Shown piece by piece: positions 1 to 11,334 of a DNA stretch of 64,000 nucleotides. The translations under genes were made by a program, and so were the position numbers. Positions within the stretch are counted from its first letter, which is position 1; each line of letters begins with the position of its first letter. The notes under the pieces were generated by a model. That model was given only the letters and a program-made list of their open reading frames with translations, was not told the origin of the DNA and ran no database searches. This stretch comes from Asticcacaulis tiandongensis (lineage in GTDB: Bacteria > Pseudomonadota > Alphaproteobacteria > Caulobacterales > Caulobacteraceae). The DNA lies in NCBI RefSeq assembly GCF_006475605.1, contig NZ_ML636837.1, positions 327,468-391,467 of the forward strand, given 5' to 3'.

Positions 1-2
1 CC

Positions 3-101
3 GAGCTGTCGCGTGCGGTGACCAAGGGCGTGATCCACAAAAACACGGTCGCCCGCAAGGTGTCGCGTCTGGCGGCTGCGCTCAAGAAACTGGCCGCTTA
101 A
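3..101 (+). CDS. rpsT: 30S ribosomal protein S20, C-terminal part (5' truncated by window edge)
   Basis: The last 32 codons of an open frame enter at the window edge and stop at TAA. The tail has the Lys/Ala-rich amphipathic helical character of S20, with a GVIHKNTVARKVSRL motif followed by alternating Ala, Leu and Lys. S20 is a primary binding protein of 16S rRNA in the small subunit. Position directly upstream of dnaA is a standard alphaproteobacterial arrangement and supports the call. The start codon lies outside the window. Confidence 0.9.
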   Translation, partial: ELSRAVTKGVIHKNTVARKVSRLAAALKKLAA

Positions 102-130
102 GGCTCGTTTTTACACGGCGATATTTTACG

Positions 131-157
131 TCAAGGCCCTGAATTTCAGGGCCTTGA
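131..157 (+). terminator. Intrinsic terminator after rpsT
   Basis: A perfect 13-bp inverted repeat (131-143 with 145-157) begins 29 nt after the rpsT stop. It is followed by a short T-rich stretch (TTTGTCTT). The long GC-centred stem suits a transcription terminator, although the T-tract is weak. Confidence 0.7.
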
Positions 158-263
158 TTTGTCTTGACCTCTGATAATCCAGTCTGATTTTAAGCTGATG
201 CGAAAGCATCGGCCCCGTTGTTTTGTGCGCCGCAACGCCAATAATAGCAGGGAAATCCGACGG

Positions 264-289
264 TTAAACGCCCATTAATTTTCCATTAA
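264..289 (+). promoter_or_regulatory. Three TTAA half-sites at 7-nt spacing (CtrA-type) upstream of dnaA
   Basis: TTAA occurs at 264-267, 275-278 and 286-289, each pair separated by exactly 7 nt. The 26-bp stretch therefore contains two overlapping TTAA-N7-TTAA motifs on an 11-bp period, roughly one helical turn. TTAA-N7-TTAA is the recognition motif of CtrA, the cell-cycle response regulator of Caulobacterales. A GAGTC (GANTC, the CcrM methylation site) follows at 318-322 and a GATTC at 479-483. The rest of the 102-640 gap holds no convincing gene; I see no other clear element there apart from the rpsT terminator. Confidence 0.55.
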
Positions 290-640
290 ATTCTTGTTTC
301 TGGCGAACGGGTTATCAGAGTCAACTAAAATATCCGCACCTGTGAGCAAATATCCTCGTTGACCCCGCCGTCCAGCAGGCTAATGTGCCGGTGTCTCGCC
401 TTTTCCATCCCATTACGGATGAATTGGAGACGTTCGGGGCTGCTTGGACGTCACGAGGAATTACGATTTTGAAACCGAGATTCTGGTGCCGCTTTGGCGG
501 CTTCGGGAACAAAAGTCGGCACCTGTCGGCTATGGTTGCGTGCCCGTTTAAGGCGCTCAGCCACAGAGAAAAGCTGTGTCCGGTTTCGTGTGGTTTGTTT
601 GTGTTTTTAGGGATGGGAAAATGATCGGGGCGATAAGATT

Positions 641-2098
641 ATGCCAAGCCTGAACAACTGGTCGCCGGTCCTGCCTGAAGCGGTATGGACAAAAGTCGCC
701 ACGACCCTGCGCCATGAACTCGGCGAAGGGCCATATAATTCCTATGTTGCCCCCTCCACGATCCGCCAGAGCGCTCTGGGTGATCCTGTGCTCGTTACCC
801 CTACGATCTATGCCCGTGACTGGTTCGCCCGCAACGCCTTGAAACGCGCCAACGAACTGTGGACGCAGAACGATCCCGAAGGTCGTATTCTCGACATCAA
901 ATCCCGCGCGGAATTCACTGAGACCGCACCTCAAACCCCTGCCGCCGAACCGCTCCCGCCGATCAGCGATATTCCGGGCACAGCACCTGCCTCTGGCCCA
1001 ACCTCTGGCCCAATCTCTGGCGCAGTCGTCAGTTTCAGCGACGCCGCCGCCCGTATTGCCGGTCTTCAGGAACGCCTGACCTTTGATACTTTCGTGCCCG
1101 GTCGCGGCAACGAATTTGCCTATACCATGTCCCGTCAGGTTGCCTCATGGGCCGACGGACACTTTAATCCGGTCTTTTTCCATGGCCCTTATGGCTACGG
1201 CAAGACGCACCTGCTGAACGCCATTGCCTGGGAAGCGCAACGCCTTAAGCCGGATGCGAAGATTGTTTATCTGACCGCTGAAAAATTCACCGCCACCTTT
1301 GTGAAATCCCTTCAGGACAAGTCGCTGTCGGCCTTCAAGGCGCAGATGCGCGGCGCCGATCTCCTGCTGATTGACGATGTTCACTTCATTGGCGGCAAGG
1401 TTTCGTCTCAGGAAGAACTGTTTCACACCCTGACGGCGTTAATCGAAGACAACCGCCGCGTTGTCTTTACGGCGGATCGCCCGCCTTCGCACCTGAGCGA
1501 AATCGAAGCGCGTCTGCGCTCGCATCTCTCATCCGGTCTGGTCTGTGCCCTTGAGGCCGCCGATCAGTCCTTACGGATGGGCATCATCGAGCGCAAGCTT
1601 GATCACCTATCGCGCCGGCTGGGTCTGACCCGTATGCCGGACACCGACATTTTACATTTTTTATCAGAACGCGTTCCGGGCTCCATCCGTGAACTGGAGG
1701 GGGCTGTGAATACACTGGCCGCTTCCGCCGGTCCGCGTCTGGGGAGTTTGACTTTGGACGAAGCTATGGCCCTGCTGCAACCGAACCTGAAAGTGGCGGT
1801 TGAACGCCGCATTACGGTCGACGAAATTCAGAAGCTGGTCTCGGAACACTACAATCTGAAACAGGCTGACCTCCTGTCCGAGCGCCGCACCCGTTCGGTC
1901 GCCCGCCCGCGTCAGGTCGCCATGTGGCTGTGCAAGCAGAACACCACCCGTTCCTATCCGGACATTGGTCGTCGTTTCGGCGGTCGTGACCATACAACCG
2001 TGCTGCATGCGGTCAAAAAGATTGAGGAACTCCTGCAATCTGACGAACTCATCGCCCGCGACGTCGAAGCCCTGACACGCAAGCTGCGCAACGGCTGA
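641..2098 (+). CDS. dnaA: Chromosomal replication initiator protein DnaA
   Basis: 485-residue AAA+ ATPase that binds DnaA boxes and opens the origin. Domain I covers roughly residues 10-80. A Pro/Ala/Gly/Ser-rich linker at about 96-130 contains repeated SGP units. The Walker A is GPYGYGKTH (182-190), Walker B is LLLIDD (241-246), and the sensor II arginine lies in GSIRELEGA (347-355). The C-terminal helix-turn-helix signature spans about 422-457 and includes GGRDHTTV. The ATG at 641 gives the usual N-terminus; no strong Shine-Dalgarno is visible. The gene lies alone between rpsT and dnaN, and a TTAA array and GANTC sites upstream suggest cell-cycle control (inference). Confidence 0.98.
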   Translation: MPSLNNWSPVLPEAVWTKVATTLRHELGEGPYNSYVAPSTIRQSALGDPVLVTPTIYARDWFARNALKRANELWTQNDPEGRILDIKSRAEFTETAPQTPAAEPLPPISDIPGTAPASGPTSGPISGAVVSFSDAAARIAGLQERLTFDTFVPGRGNEFAYTMSRQVASWADGHFNPVFFHGPYGYGKTHLLNAIAWEAQRLKPDAKIVYLTAEKFTATFVKSLQDKSLSAFKAQMRGADLLLIDDVHFIGGKVSSQEELFHTLTALIEDNRRVVFTADRPPSHLSEIEARLRSHLSSGLVCALEAADQSLRMGIIERKLDHLSRRLGLTRMPDTDILHFLSERVPGSIRELEGAVNTLAASAGPRLGSLTLDEAMALLQPNLKVAVERRITVDEIQKLVSEHYNLKQADLLSERRTRSVARPRQVAMWLCKQNTTRSYPDIGRRFGGRDHTTVLHAVKKIEELLQSDELIARDVEALTRKLRNG

Positions 2099-2143
2099 GT
2101 AGTGGTTGACGAAGGCGTATATTACGTTAAGGTCGTGCAAAAT

Positions 2144-2168
2144 GCCGGGGCGCTCGCTCCGGCCTTTT
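2144..2168 (+). terminator. Possible intrinsic terminator between dnaA and dnaN
   Basis: A GC-rich hairpin (GCCGG at 2144-2148 pairing with CCGGC at 2159-2163, with further pairing inside) is followed by TTTTG. It starts 46 nt after the dnaA stop and 65 nt before dnaN, so dnaN probably has its own promoter or depends on read-through. Confidence 0.5.
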
Positions 2169-2208
2169 GTTCTGAAAACACAAGTACGATAAACGGAACG
2201 CGAGCAAA

Positions 2209-3330
2209 ATGCAGCTGATCATCGAACGGGGTGCCTTACTCAAAGCTCTGGGCCATGTGCAGAGCGTGGTGGAACGGCGCAATACCATCCCCATCCTGTC
2301 CAACGTCCTCTTGTCGGCTGAAGGGTCGCAGGTGTCCCTGTCGGCCACCGATCTGGACATGGAAATGGTCGATGTCGCCGATGCCATAGTCAGCGTGCCG
2401 GGCCAGATCACGGCCTCGGCCCACACTCTCTATGAAATCGTGCGCAAGCTGCCCGAAGGGGCCGACGTTGAACTGCGTTATGAAACCGGCGAAGATCCGC
2501 GCCTGACCGTTCAGGCGGGCCGCTCGCGCTTTGCCCTGCCGGTCTTGCCCGCCGGTGATTTCCCGGTCATGTCCGCCGACCACGAAGGCGTCACCTATTC
2601 CCTCCTTAAGGAAGACCTCAAGCGCCTTATCGACAAGACACGCTTTGCCGTCTCCACTGAGGAAACCCGTTACTATCTCAACGGTCTGTATCTCCACACC
2701 ATCACCGAAGACGGCTCGGCCTATCTGCGCGCCGTCGCCACCGATGGTCACCGTCTGGCTCTGGCTGAAATCCCCGCCCCTGACGGCTCGGTCGGCGGCG
2801 CCGGAGTCATCATCCCGCGCAAGACCATCGATCAGGCCCGTCGCCTGCTGGATGACGGCGCAGGCCATGTTGAGCTGACCGTGTCTCCGGCCAAGATCCG
2901 CTTCCAGCTGGGCCACGCCTCCCTGACCTCAAAGATCATTGACGGCTCCTTCCCCGACTATGGCCGCGTGATCCCGAAAAACAACGACAAGACCATGCGT
3001 ATCGAGACCGCGACCCTGTCGCGTGCGGTCGATCGCGTCTCGACCATCTCGGCCGAAAAAAGCCGCTCGGTGAAACTGGCTATCGAACCCGGTCGCCTGA
3101 CCTTGAGTGTGCGTAATATCGAAGCCGGTCAGGCTGTCGAAGAAGCTGAAATCGACTACGACAACGAAGCCATCGAAATCGGCTTCAATGCCCGTTACAT
3201 CCTTGATGTCATGGGTCAGATCGCCGGTGAACAGGTTGAACTGCGTTTCAATGACGCCGCCTCCCCGACCCTCGTGCTCGACACCGCCGATCAGGGCGTC
3301 CAGTACGTTCTGATGCCCTTACGCGTATAG
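2209..3330 (+). CDS. dnaN: DNA polymerase III subunit beta (sliding clamp)
   Basis: 373 residues, the normal clamp length, forming three similar domains of about 120 residues that dimerise into a ring around DNA and tether polymerase III. The N-terminus MQLIIERGALLKAL and the first-domain stretch ERRNTIPILSNVLL are typical. The protein ends in VQYVLMPLRV, matching the conserved MPxR clamp terminus. Besides replication, the clamp is the usual platform for MutS and for Hda-type inactivation of DnaA. It lies 110 nt after dnaA in the same orientation. Confidence 0.98.
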   Translation: MQLIIERGALLKALGHVQSVVERRNTIPILSNVLLSAEGSQVSLSATDLDMEMVDVADAIVSVPGQITASAHTLYEIVRKLPEGADVELRYETGEDPRLTVQAGRSRFALPVLPAGDFPVMSADHEGVTYSLLKEDLKRLIDKTRFAVSTEETRYYLNGLYLHTITEDGSAYLRAVATDGHRLALAEIPAPDGSVGGAGVIIPRKTIDQARRLLDDGAGHVELTVSPAKIRFQLGHASLTSKIIDGSFPDYGRVIPKNNDKTMRIETATLSRAVDRVSTISAEKSRSVKLAIEPGRLTLSVRNIEAGQAVEEAEIDYDNEAIEIGFNARYILDVMGQIAGEQVELRFNDAASPTLVLDTADQGVQYVLMPLRV

Positions 3331-3340
3331 GTTCTTCATA

Positions 3341-3403
3341 CTTCCCCAACTTGTTGGGGAAGGTGGATTTGCTGCCTTTTTAAGGCAGCAAAGACGGATG
3401 GGG
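3341..3403 (+). repeat. Two-hairpin intergenic repeat, copy A
   Basis: First hairpin: CTTCCCCAAC/GTTGGGGAAG with a 2-nt loop, ending in the family's GGTGG. Second hairpin: TTTGCTGCCTT pairing with AAGGCAGCAAA. A GGATGGGG box closes the unit. It lies 10 nt after dnaN and could also serve as its terminator. Confidence 0.75.
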
Positions 3404-3425
3404 ATTCTTGCTTTCTTTTTAACAT

Positions 3426-3484
3426 CCTCCCCTCTAGCATCGCGTACGGGGGAGGTGTCAGCGCGAAGTCGCTGACGGAGAGGG
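3426..3484 (+). repeat. Two-hairpin intergenic repeat, copy B
   Basis: CCTCCCC...GGGGGAGG stem, then GTGTCAGCG/CGCTGAC stem, then GGAGAGGG. Same layout and orientation as copy A, placed 22 nt after it and 56 nt before recF. Confidence 0.75.
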
Positions 3485-3540
3485 CAAGTCACCCGCACTA
3501 CGGTTTGGCTTTTCCCGCCTGATAGGTTAAACCTCCTGCC

Positions 3541-7073
<3,533 letters not shown>

Positions 7074-7074
7074 G

Positions 7075-7100
7075 GCAGGGGCATTGCCCCTGCACCCGTT
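7075..7100. repeat. 26-bp inverted repeat, left copy (contains hairpin after gyrB)
   Basis: The sequence reads GCAGGGGC-ATT-GCCCCTGC plus ACCCGTT. Its reverse complement recurs exactly at 7895-7920. The 8-bp GC stem begins 1 nt after the gyrB stop and may act as a terminator, though no T-tract follows. Confidence 0.85.
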
Positions 7101-7157
7101 TGTTCAAAGACTAACCTTAATTTCAATATTACAAGGTACTGGAAGGAGCACGGGTTT

Positions 7158-7727
7158 ATGCAGCTTTCTGTTGAAGAGCAGTATTACAAAATCATAGGCC
7201 CCGGCTTTACCGACTATCTAGAAGCGGAACGCGCTCTTACCGCAGCGTCTTTATCAGGTGACAATGCAGCGCTTGAGGCTGCAAAGTTCAAAGCGTTACG
7301 GCTTGCAAGCAATGTTGCAACCGACTTACACCATTTCGCTGAGATTGTTGTTCATCGTGCCCCACACGGTATCGATGTATCAGGCGGTGAAAAAGCCCTA
7401 CGCCCCAGAGTGGAGACTCATTGCCGGTTTTTACGTGGTGACGCACATGTCTCAGATCTCACACTCTTGTGCGATGTGGTCGATGCATTGAAGCACTCAC
7501 GTCTGCGCAATTCCAACAGAATGGTTTCTGACCGTGACGCTGTACTTGTTATTGGTTCAGGTTGGGGAAAAGTTCGCTTCTTTGGAGAAGGAAAATATGG
7601 CGGCAAGCCCCAAGTGCTTGTTGAGGCTAAATCCGGCACCAGAGCGATGTCATCTGTTCTCCAAAATGTAATTGATGCTTGGAAGAATTATCTCCGTTGG
7701 CCCATCACTGATTTGCGTCAAATCTGA
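7158..7727 (+). CDS. Hypothetical protein inside the inverted-repeat cassette
   Basis: 189-residue protein that I do not recognise. The ATG follows GGAAGGAG with about 9-10 nt spacing, a strong Shine-Dalgarno. There is no signal peptide or membrane segment. The N-terminal half looks helical (EEQYYKIIGPGFTDYLEAERAL, then an Ala-rich helix). A central DLTLLCDVVDALKH stretch and a beta-like segment (DAVLVIGSGWGKVRFFGEG) follow, and the C-terminus is helical with Trp (NVIDAWKNYL). Its pattern of helices around an ALKH motif loosely recalls small HEPN-like proteins, but that is speculation. Lower GC and more TTA/AGA codons than the neighbours suggest recent acquisition. Confidence 0.7.
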   Translation: MQLSVEEQYYKIIGPGFTDYLEAERALTAASLSGDNAALEAAKFKALRLASNVATDLHHFAEIVVHRAPHGIDVSGGEKALRPRVETHCRFLRGDAHVSDLTLLCDVVDALKHSRLRNSNRMVSDRDAVLVIGSGWGKVRFFGEGKYGGKPQVLVEAKSGTRAMSSVLQNVIDAWKNYLRWPITDLRQI

Positions 7728-7894
7728 CTTCACGCAGGCCAATGTCTCCAATAAATCTGCAATCCCCCATACAGGGAGAGGAGAGGGTAACAAACTTCCC
7801 ACCCGTTGTAAGGAGTTGGTAGGGGCGAACCTAGTCAGCTTCGCCCGCTCAGCAGATGAGGCTTTAAATGGAAACAACCCTCTGGCTCGGCTCT

Positions 7895-7920
7895 AACGGG
7901 TGCAGGGGCAATGCCCCTGC
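7895..7920. repeat. 26-bp inverted repeat, right copy (contains hairpin after dnaJ)
   Basis: Exact reverse complement of 7075-7100. The palindromic core ends 2 nt beyond the dnaJ stop. The asymmetric extension (AACGGGT) points inward in both copies, as terminal inverted repeats do. Confidence 0.85.
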
Positions 7921-7922
7921 TG

Positions 7923-9080
7923 CTAGGCCGTACCCGTAATATCGTCCCAGAAGCGCTTGGCCTTATGCATAAAGCCCTGCGACTGCGAATAGGACTGCTC
8001 TTCCGACAGGGCCGCAAACTGACGCATCAGGTCTTTTTGTTCTGCGCTCAGATGCTTGGGCGTCTCAACAAACAGCTCGACCAGCAGATCACCCTTGCCG
8101 CGCCCGTTGAGCGACGGCATACCCTTGCCCTTGATCTTGACCTTGTGGCCGGTCTGCGCGCCCTCGGGGATCGAGACATCGAGGCGGCACATACCGTCAC
8201 AGTCCTTGCCCCCCATCAGGCACGGCACCTCGACCTCACCCCCAAGCACGGCGGTCGCCATAGGCACCGGAATGGTACAATGCAGATCATCGCCATCGCG
8301 CTCAAAGATGTCGTGTTCACCGACACTAAGGAAAATATACAAATCACCCTTCGGCCCGCCCTTGGCACCGGCCTGACCTTCGCCGGACAGACGGATACGC
8401 GCTCCGTCATCGACACCGGCCGGAATACGTACATTCAGCTTGCGATTGGCACGCACCTGACCGTGGCCATGACAATTGCCGCAGGGGTCCATGATCACCT
8501 GACCGGCACCGCCACAGGTCGGACAGCCGCGCTCAACCTGAAAGAACCCGTTAGACGCCCGCACCCGCCCGTGACCGCCACAGGTCGAACAGGTCTGTGG
8601 CTTAGAGCCCGCCTTGGCACCGGAACCGTTACACACCTCACAGGTCAGAGTCGTCGGCACATTCAGCTCGACATCCGCCCCCTGATAGGCCTGCTCGAGG
8701 GTGATTTCATAATCAAAACGCACATCTGCGCCGCGTTGCGGGCCATTCTGACGACGTCCACCACCGCCGCCAAAGACATCGCCGAACATCTCGGCGAAAA
8801 TATCCTCAACATTCGAGAACCCGGCCCCGCCGCCGCCAAATCCGCCGCCACCGTTGCCATTGACGCCTTCGTGGCCAAAACGGTCATAGGCCGCCCGCTT
8901 TTGCGCATCGGATAACACCGAATAGGCTTCGTTGACTTCCTTGAAACGCGCCTCGGCCTGAGAATCGCCCTGATTACGGTCAGGGTGATGCTCCATCGCC
9001 TTTTTACGGAAAGCCGATTTCAGCGCAGCGTCATCCGCTTCACGCCCAACGCCCAGAATTTCGTAATAGTCACGCGCCAT
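7923..9080 (-). CDS. dnaJ: Chaperone protein DnaJ
   Basis: 385-residue class A Hsp40 that delivers unfolded clients to DnaK and stimulates its ATPase. The J domain (1-70) has the HPD motif at 32-34. A Gly/Phe-rich region covers about 71-110. Four zinc repeats CxxCxGxG start at C147, C164, C186 and C200, and the two C-terminal beta domains follow. It is 80 nt downstream of dnaK, but a good intrinsic terminator lies between them, so DnaJ may be made at a lower level by read-through. Confidence 0.98.
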   Translation of the reverse strand: MARDYYEILGVGREADDAALKSAFRKKAMEHHPDRNQGDSQAEARFKEVNEAYSVLSDAQKRAAYDRFGHEGVNGNGGGGFGGGGAGFSNVEDIFAEMFGDVFGGGGGRRQNGPQRGADVRFDYEITLEQAYQGADVELNVPTTLTCEVCNGSGAKAGSKPQTCSTCGGHGRVRASNGFFQVERGCPTCGGAGQVIMDPCGNCHGHGQVRANRKLNVRIPAGVDDGARIRLSGEGQAGAKGGPKGDLYIFLSVGEHDIFERDGDDLHCTIPVPMATAVLGGEVEVPCLMGGKDCDGMCRLDVSIPEGAQTGHKVKIKGKGMPSLNGRGKGDLLVELFVETPKHLSAEQKDLMRQFAALSEEQSYSQSQGFMHKAKRFWDDITGTA

Positions 9081-9108
9081 AAGTCCGCCCTTGGCCCCAA
9101 ACTCTCAT

Positions 9109-9140
9109 AAAAAAGGGGAGTCCTGAATCCAAGACTCCCC
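9109..9140 (-). terminator. Intrinsic terminator between dnaK and dnaJ
   Basis: On the minus strand GGGGAGTC pairs with GACTCCCC (8 bp) across a 10-nt loop and is followed by six T. It begins 20 nt after the dnaK stop and would reduce transcription into dnaJ. Confidence 0.85.
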
Positions 9141-9160
9141 CTCAGTGTCACAAACGCTGA

Positions 9161-11059
9161 TTAGGCGTTTTTCTTCTCGTCGCCATCGACTTCTTCGAAC
9201 TCGGCATCAACCACGCCGTCATCGGCGGCCTGAGCCTCGTCACCAGCCTCACCGGCCTGTTGCGCGTACATGGCTTCCCCAAGCTTCATCGAAGCGGTCA
9301 GAAGCGCCTGATGCGCCGTCTTGATGGCTTCGGCATCTTCACCGTCCTTGGCCGACTTAAGCTCGGTCAGGGCCGCTTCAATCGCTGCCTTATCCTCGGC
9401 ACCCACCTTATCGCCAAAGTCCTTGACGGCCTTTTCGGTCGAATGGATCAGGGCATCGGCCTGATTGCGAACTTCGATCAGCTCTTTACGCTTCTCGTCT
9501 TCCGCCTTGTTGGCTTCGGCCGTCTTGATCATTTCCTCGATATCCGCATCCGACAGACCGCCATTGGCCTGAATACGGATCGAGTGTTCCTTGTTGGTCG
9601 CCTTGTCCTTGGCGTGAACCTGCACGATGCCGTTGGCGTCGATATCGAAGGTCACTTCAATCTGCGGCACGCCACGCGGTGCGGGCGGGATACCGACCAG
9701 ATCGAACTGACCGAGCATCTTGTTGTCTGCCGCCATAGGACGCTCGCCTTGGAAGACGCGGATCGTCACGGCTGACTGATTGTCATCAGCCGTCGAGAAG
9801 GTCTGCGACTTCTTGGTCGGAATGGTGGTGTTACGCTCGATCAGCGGCGTAAACACGCCCCCAAGAGTCTCAATCCCAAGCGTCAGAGGCGTCACGTCGA
9901 GAAGCAGCACGTCTTTCACGTCGCCCTGAAGCACACCGGCCTGCACCGCAGCCCCCAGCGCCACCACTTCGTCAGGGTTCACACCCTTGTGCGGCTCGCG
10001 ACCAAAGAAGGCCTTAACCGCTTCGGCAACCTTAGGCATACGGGTCATACCACCGACCAGCACCACTTCGTCGATGTCAGACGCCTTAAGACCGGAGTCT
10101 TTCAGGGCCTGCTGACAAGGGGCAATGGTCTTCTGGATCAGGTCTTCCACAAGCGATTCCAGCTTCGCACGGGTCAGCTTGAGGTTCAGGTGCAGCGGGC
10201 CAGAGGCATTCATCGAAATGAACGGCAGGTTCAGGTCATACTGCGCCGTGGTCGAAAGCTCTTTCTTCGCCTTTTCGGCTTCTTCCTTCAGGCGTTGCAG
10301 AGCCAGCTTGTCGGTACGAAGGTCAACACCGTTTTCCTTCTTGAATTCGTCCGCCAGATAATCCACGACGCGCAGGTCGAAGTCTTCACCGCCCAGGAAC
10401 GTGTCACCATTGGTGGCTTTCACTTCAAACACGCCGTCACCGATCTCAAGGATCGACACGTCGAAGGTACCGCCGCCCAGATCGTAAACAACGATCTTCT
10501 TGCCGTCGTTCTTCTCAAGGCCATAGGCCAGAGCGGCAGCGGTCGGCTCGTTAATGATACGCAAAACCTCAAGACCGGCAATCTTACCGGCATCCTTGGT
10601 CGCCTGACGCTGGGCGTCGTTAAAATAGGCCGGAACCGTAATAACGGCCTGGGTTACGGTTTCACCGAGATAGGCCTCGGCATCTTCCTTAAGCTTTTGC
10701 AGCGTAAAGGCCGAAATCTGTTGCGGCGAATAGTCCTGACCATGGGCGCGCACCCAGGCGTCGCCATTCGGGCCCTTGACGATCTCATAAGGGACCATGC
10801 CCTTGTCCTTGGTCACCAGCGGATCATCGTAGCTACGACCGATCAGACGCTTGATGGCAAAGAAGGTGTTGGTCGGGTTGGTGACGGCCTGACGTTTTGC
10901 GGGCTGGCCTACAAGGCGCTCCGAATTGTCAACGATGGCCACAACCGAAGGGGTGGTACGCACGCCCTCGGCGTTTTCGATCACCTTTGGGTTCTTGCCG
11001 TCCATGACGGCCACGCAGGAATTGGTTGTCCCTAAGTCAATACCGATGATTTTAGCCAT
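9161..11059 (-). CDS. dnaK: Molecular chaperone DnaK (Hsp70)
   Basis: 632 residues. The actin-fold ATPase domain starts with [15 protein letters not shown] (phosphate loop 1) and contains [13 protein letters not shown] and [14 protein letters not shown]. The substrate-binding domain follows, then a helical lid and an acidic tail with [12 protein letters not shown]. It binds exposed hydrophobic peptides in an ATP cycle driven by DnaJ and GrpE, and in alphaproteobacteria it also restrains the heat-shock sigma factor RpoH. A consensus RpoH promoter about 140 nt upstream supports heat induction. Confidence 0.99.
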   Translation of the reverse strand: MAKIIGIDLGTTNSCVAVMDGKNPKVIENAEGVRTTPSVVAIVDNSERLVGQPAKRQAVTNPTNTFFAIKRLIGRSYDDPLVTKDKGMVPYEIVKGPNGDAWVRAHGQDYSPQQISAFTLQKLKEDAEAYLGETVTQAVITVPAYFNDAQRQATKDAGKIAGLEVLRIINEPTAAALAYGLEKNDGKKIVVYDLGGGTFDVSILEIGDGVFEVKATNGDTFLGGEDFDLRVVDYLADEFKKENGVDLRTDKLALQRLKEEAEKAKKELSTTAQYDLNLPFISMNASGPLHLNLKLTRAKLESLVEDLIQKTIAPCQQALKDSGLKASDIDEVVLVGGMTRMPKVAEAVKAFFGREPHKGVNPDEVVALGAAVQAGVLQGDVKDVLLLDVTPLTLGIETLGGVFTPLIERNTTIPTKKSQTFSTADDNQSAVTIRVFQGERPMAADNKMLGQFDLVGIPPAPRGVPQIEVTFDIDANGIVQVHAKDKATNKEHSIRIQANGGLSDADIEEMIKTAEANKAEDEKRKELIEVRNQADALIHSTEKAVKDFGDKVGAEDKAAIEAALTELKSAKDGEDAEAIKTAHQALLTASMKLGEAMYAQQAGEAGDEAQAADDGVVDAEFEEVDGDEKKNA

Positions 11060-11201
11060 GGGTTTCAGTCTTGCTCCGTTTAGGCGAATGGTGTTTGGCA
11101 GCCTTTTGACGATTAAGCACCGCCTTTGTCCATCCCCGATAAGATAAAAGTGACGATTTTTTCAAGTTCGATCTTCTGACCATCCTTGAAATCTGTAGCG
11201 G

Positions 11202-11229
11202 ATATGGGGGTGTTTGACCGGCCCGCAAG
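11202..11229 (-). promoter_or_regulatory. RpoH (sigma-32) type heat-shock promoter of dnaK
   Basis: On the minus strand CTTGCGG (11229-11223) is followed by exactly 13 nt and then CCCCATAT (11209-11202). This matches the sigma-32 layout CTTGAAA-N13-CCCCATNT very well, with a perfect -10. Transcription would start near 11195, giving a 5' leader of about 135 nt before the dnaK ATG. A second CTTGAAA at 11167-11161 has no equally good -10. Confidence 0.75.
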
Positions 11230-11334
11230 GGGTTTTCGCAAAAGCCTGTAGATTTTTTATGGTCATTAAACCTATTGCCACGCCCACTGTTCCTGCTTTT
11301 ATATCCATGAAAACACAGAGGGGAGCTTATACGC

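Larger units (their letters stand above)
7075..7920. other. Candidate acquired gene cassette bounded by 26-bp inverted repeats
   Basis: An 846-bp segment between the convergent genes gyrB and dnaJ begins and ends with identical 26-bp inverted repeats and holds a single unrecognised gene. Base composition and codon choice in the gene are more AT-rich than in the flanking genes. No transposase or integrase is present and I see no target-site duplication. Mobility is therefore only an inference. A core terminator duplicated by inversion is an alternative explanation. Confidence 0.35.

Noticed and set aside
31-39. TGATCCACA, a sequence like the Caulobacter DnaA G-box
   Set aside because: It lies inside conserved rpsT codons (Val-Ile-His) and there is no cluster of similar boxes in the adjacent gap.
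385-624. 79-codon open frame upstream of dnaA
   Set aside because: No RBS, atypical composition, no recognisable protein and an overlapping antisense frame; the area is better explained as regulatory DNA.
7911-8915. 334-codon plus-strand frame opposite dnaJ
   Set aside because: Fully antisense to dnaJ, with a His/Thr-rich low-complexity translation typical of shadow frames.
9989-11035. 348-codon plus-strand frame opposite dnaK
   Set aside because: Antisense shadow of a highly conserved gene; no independent evidence.
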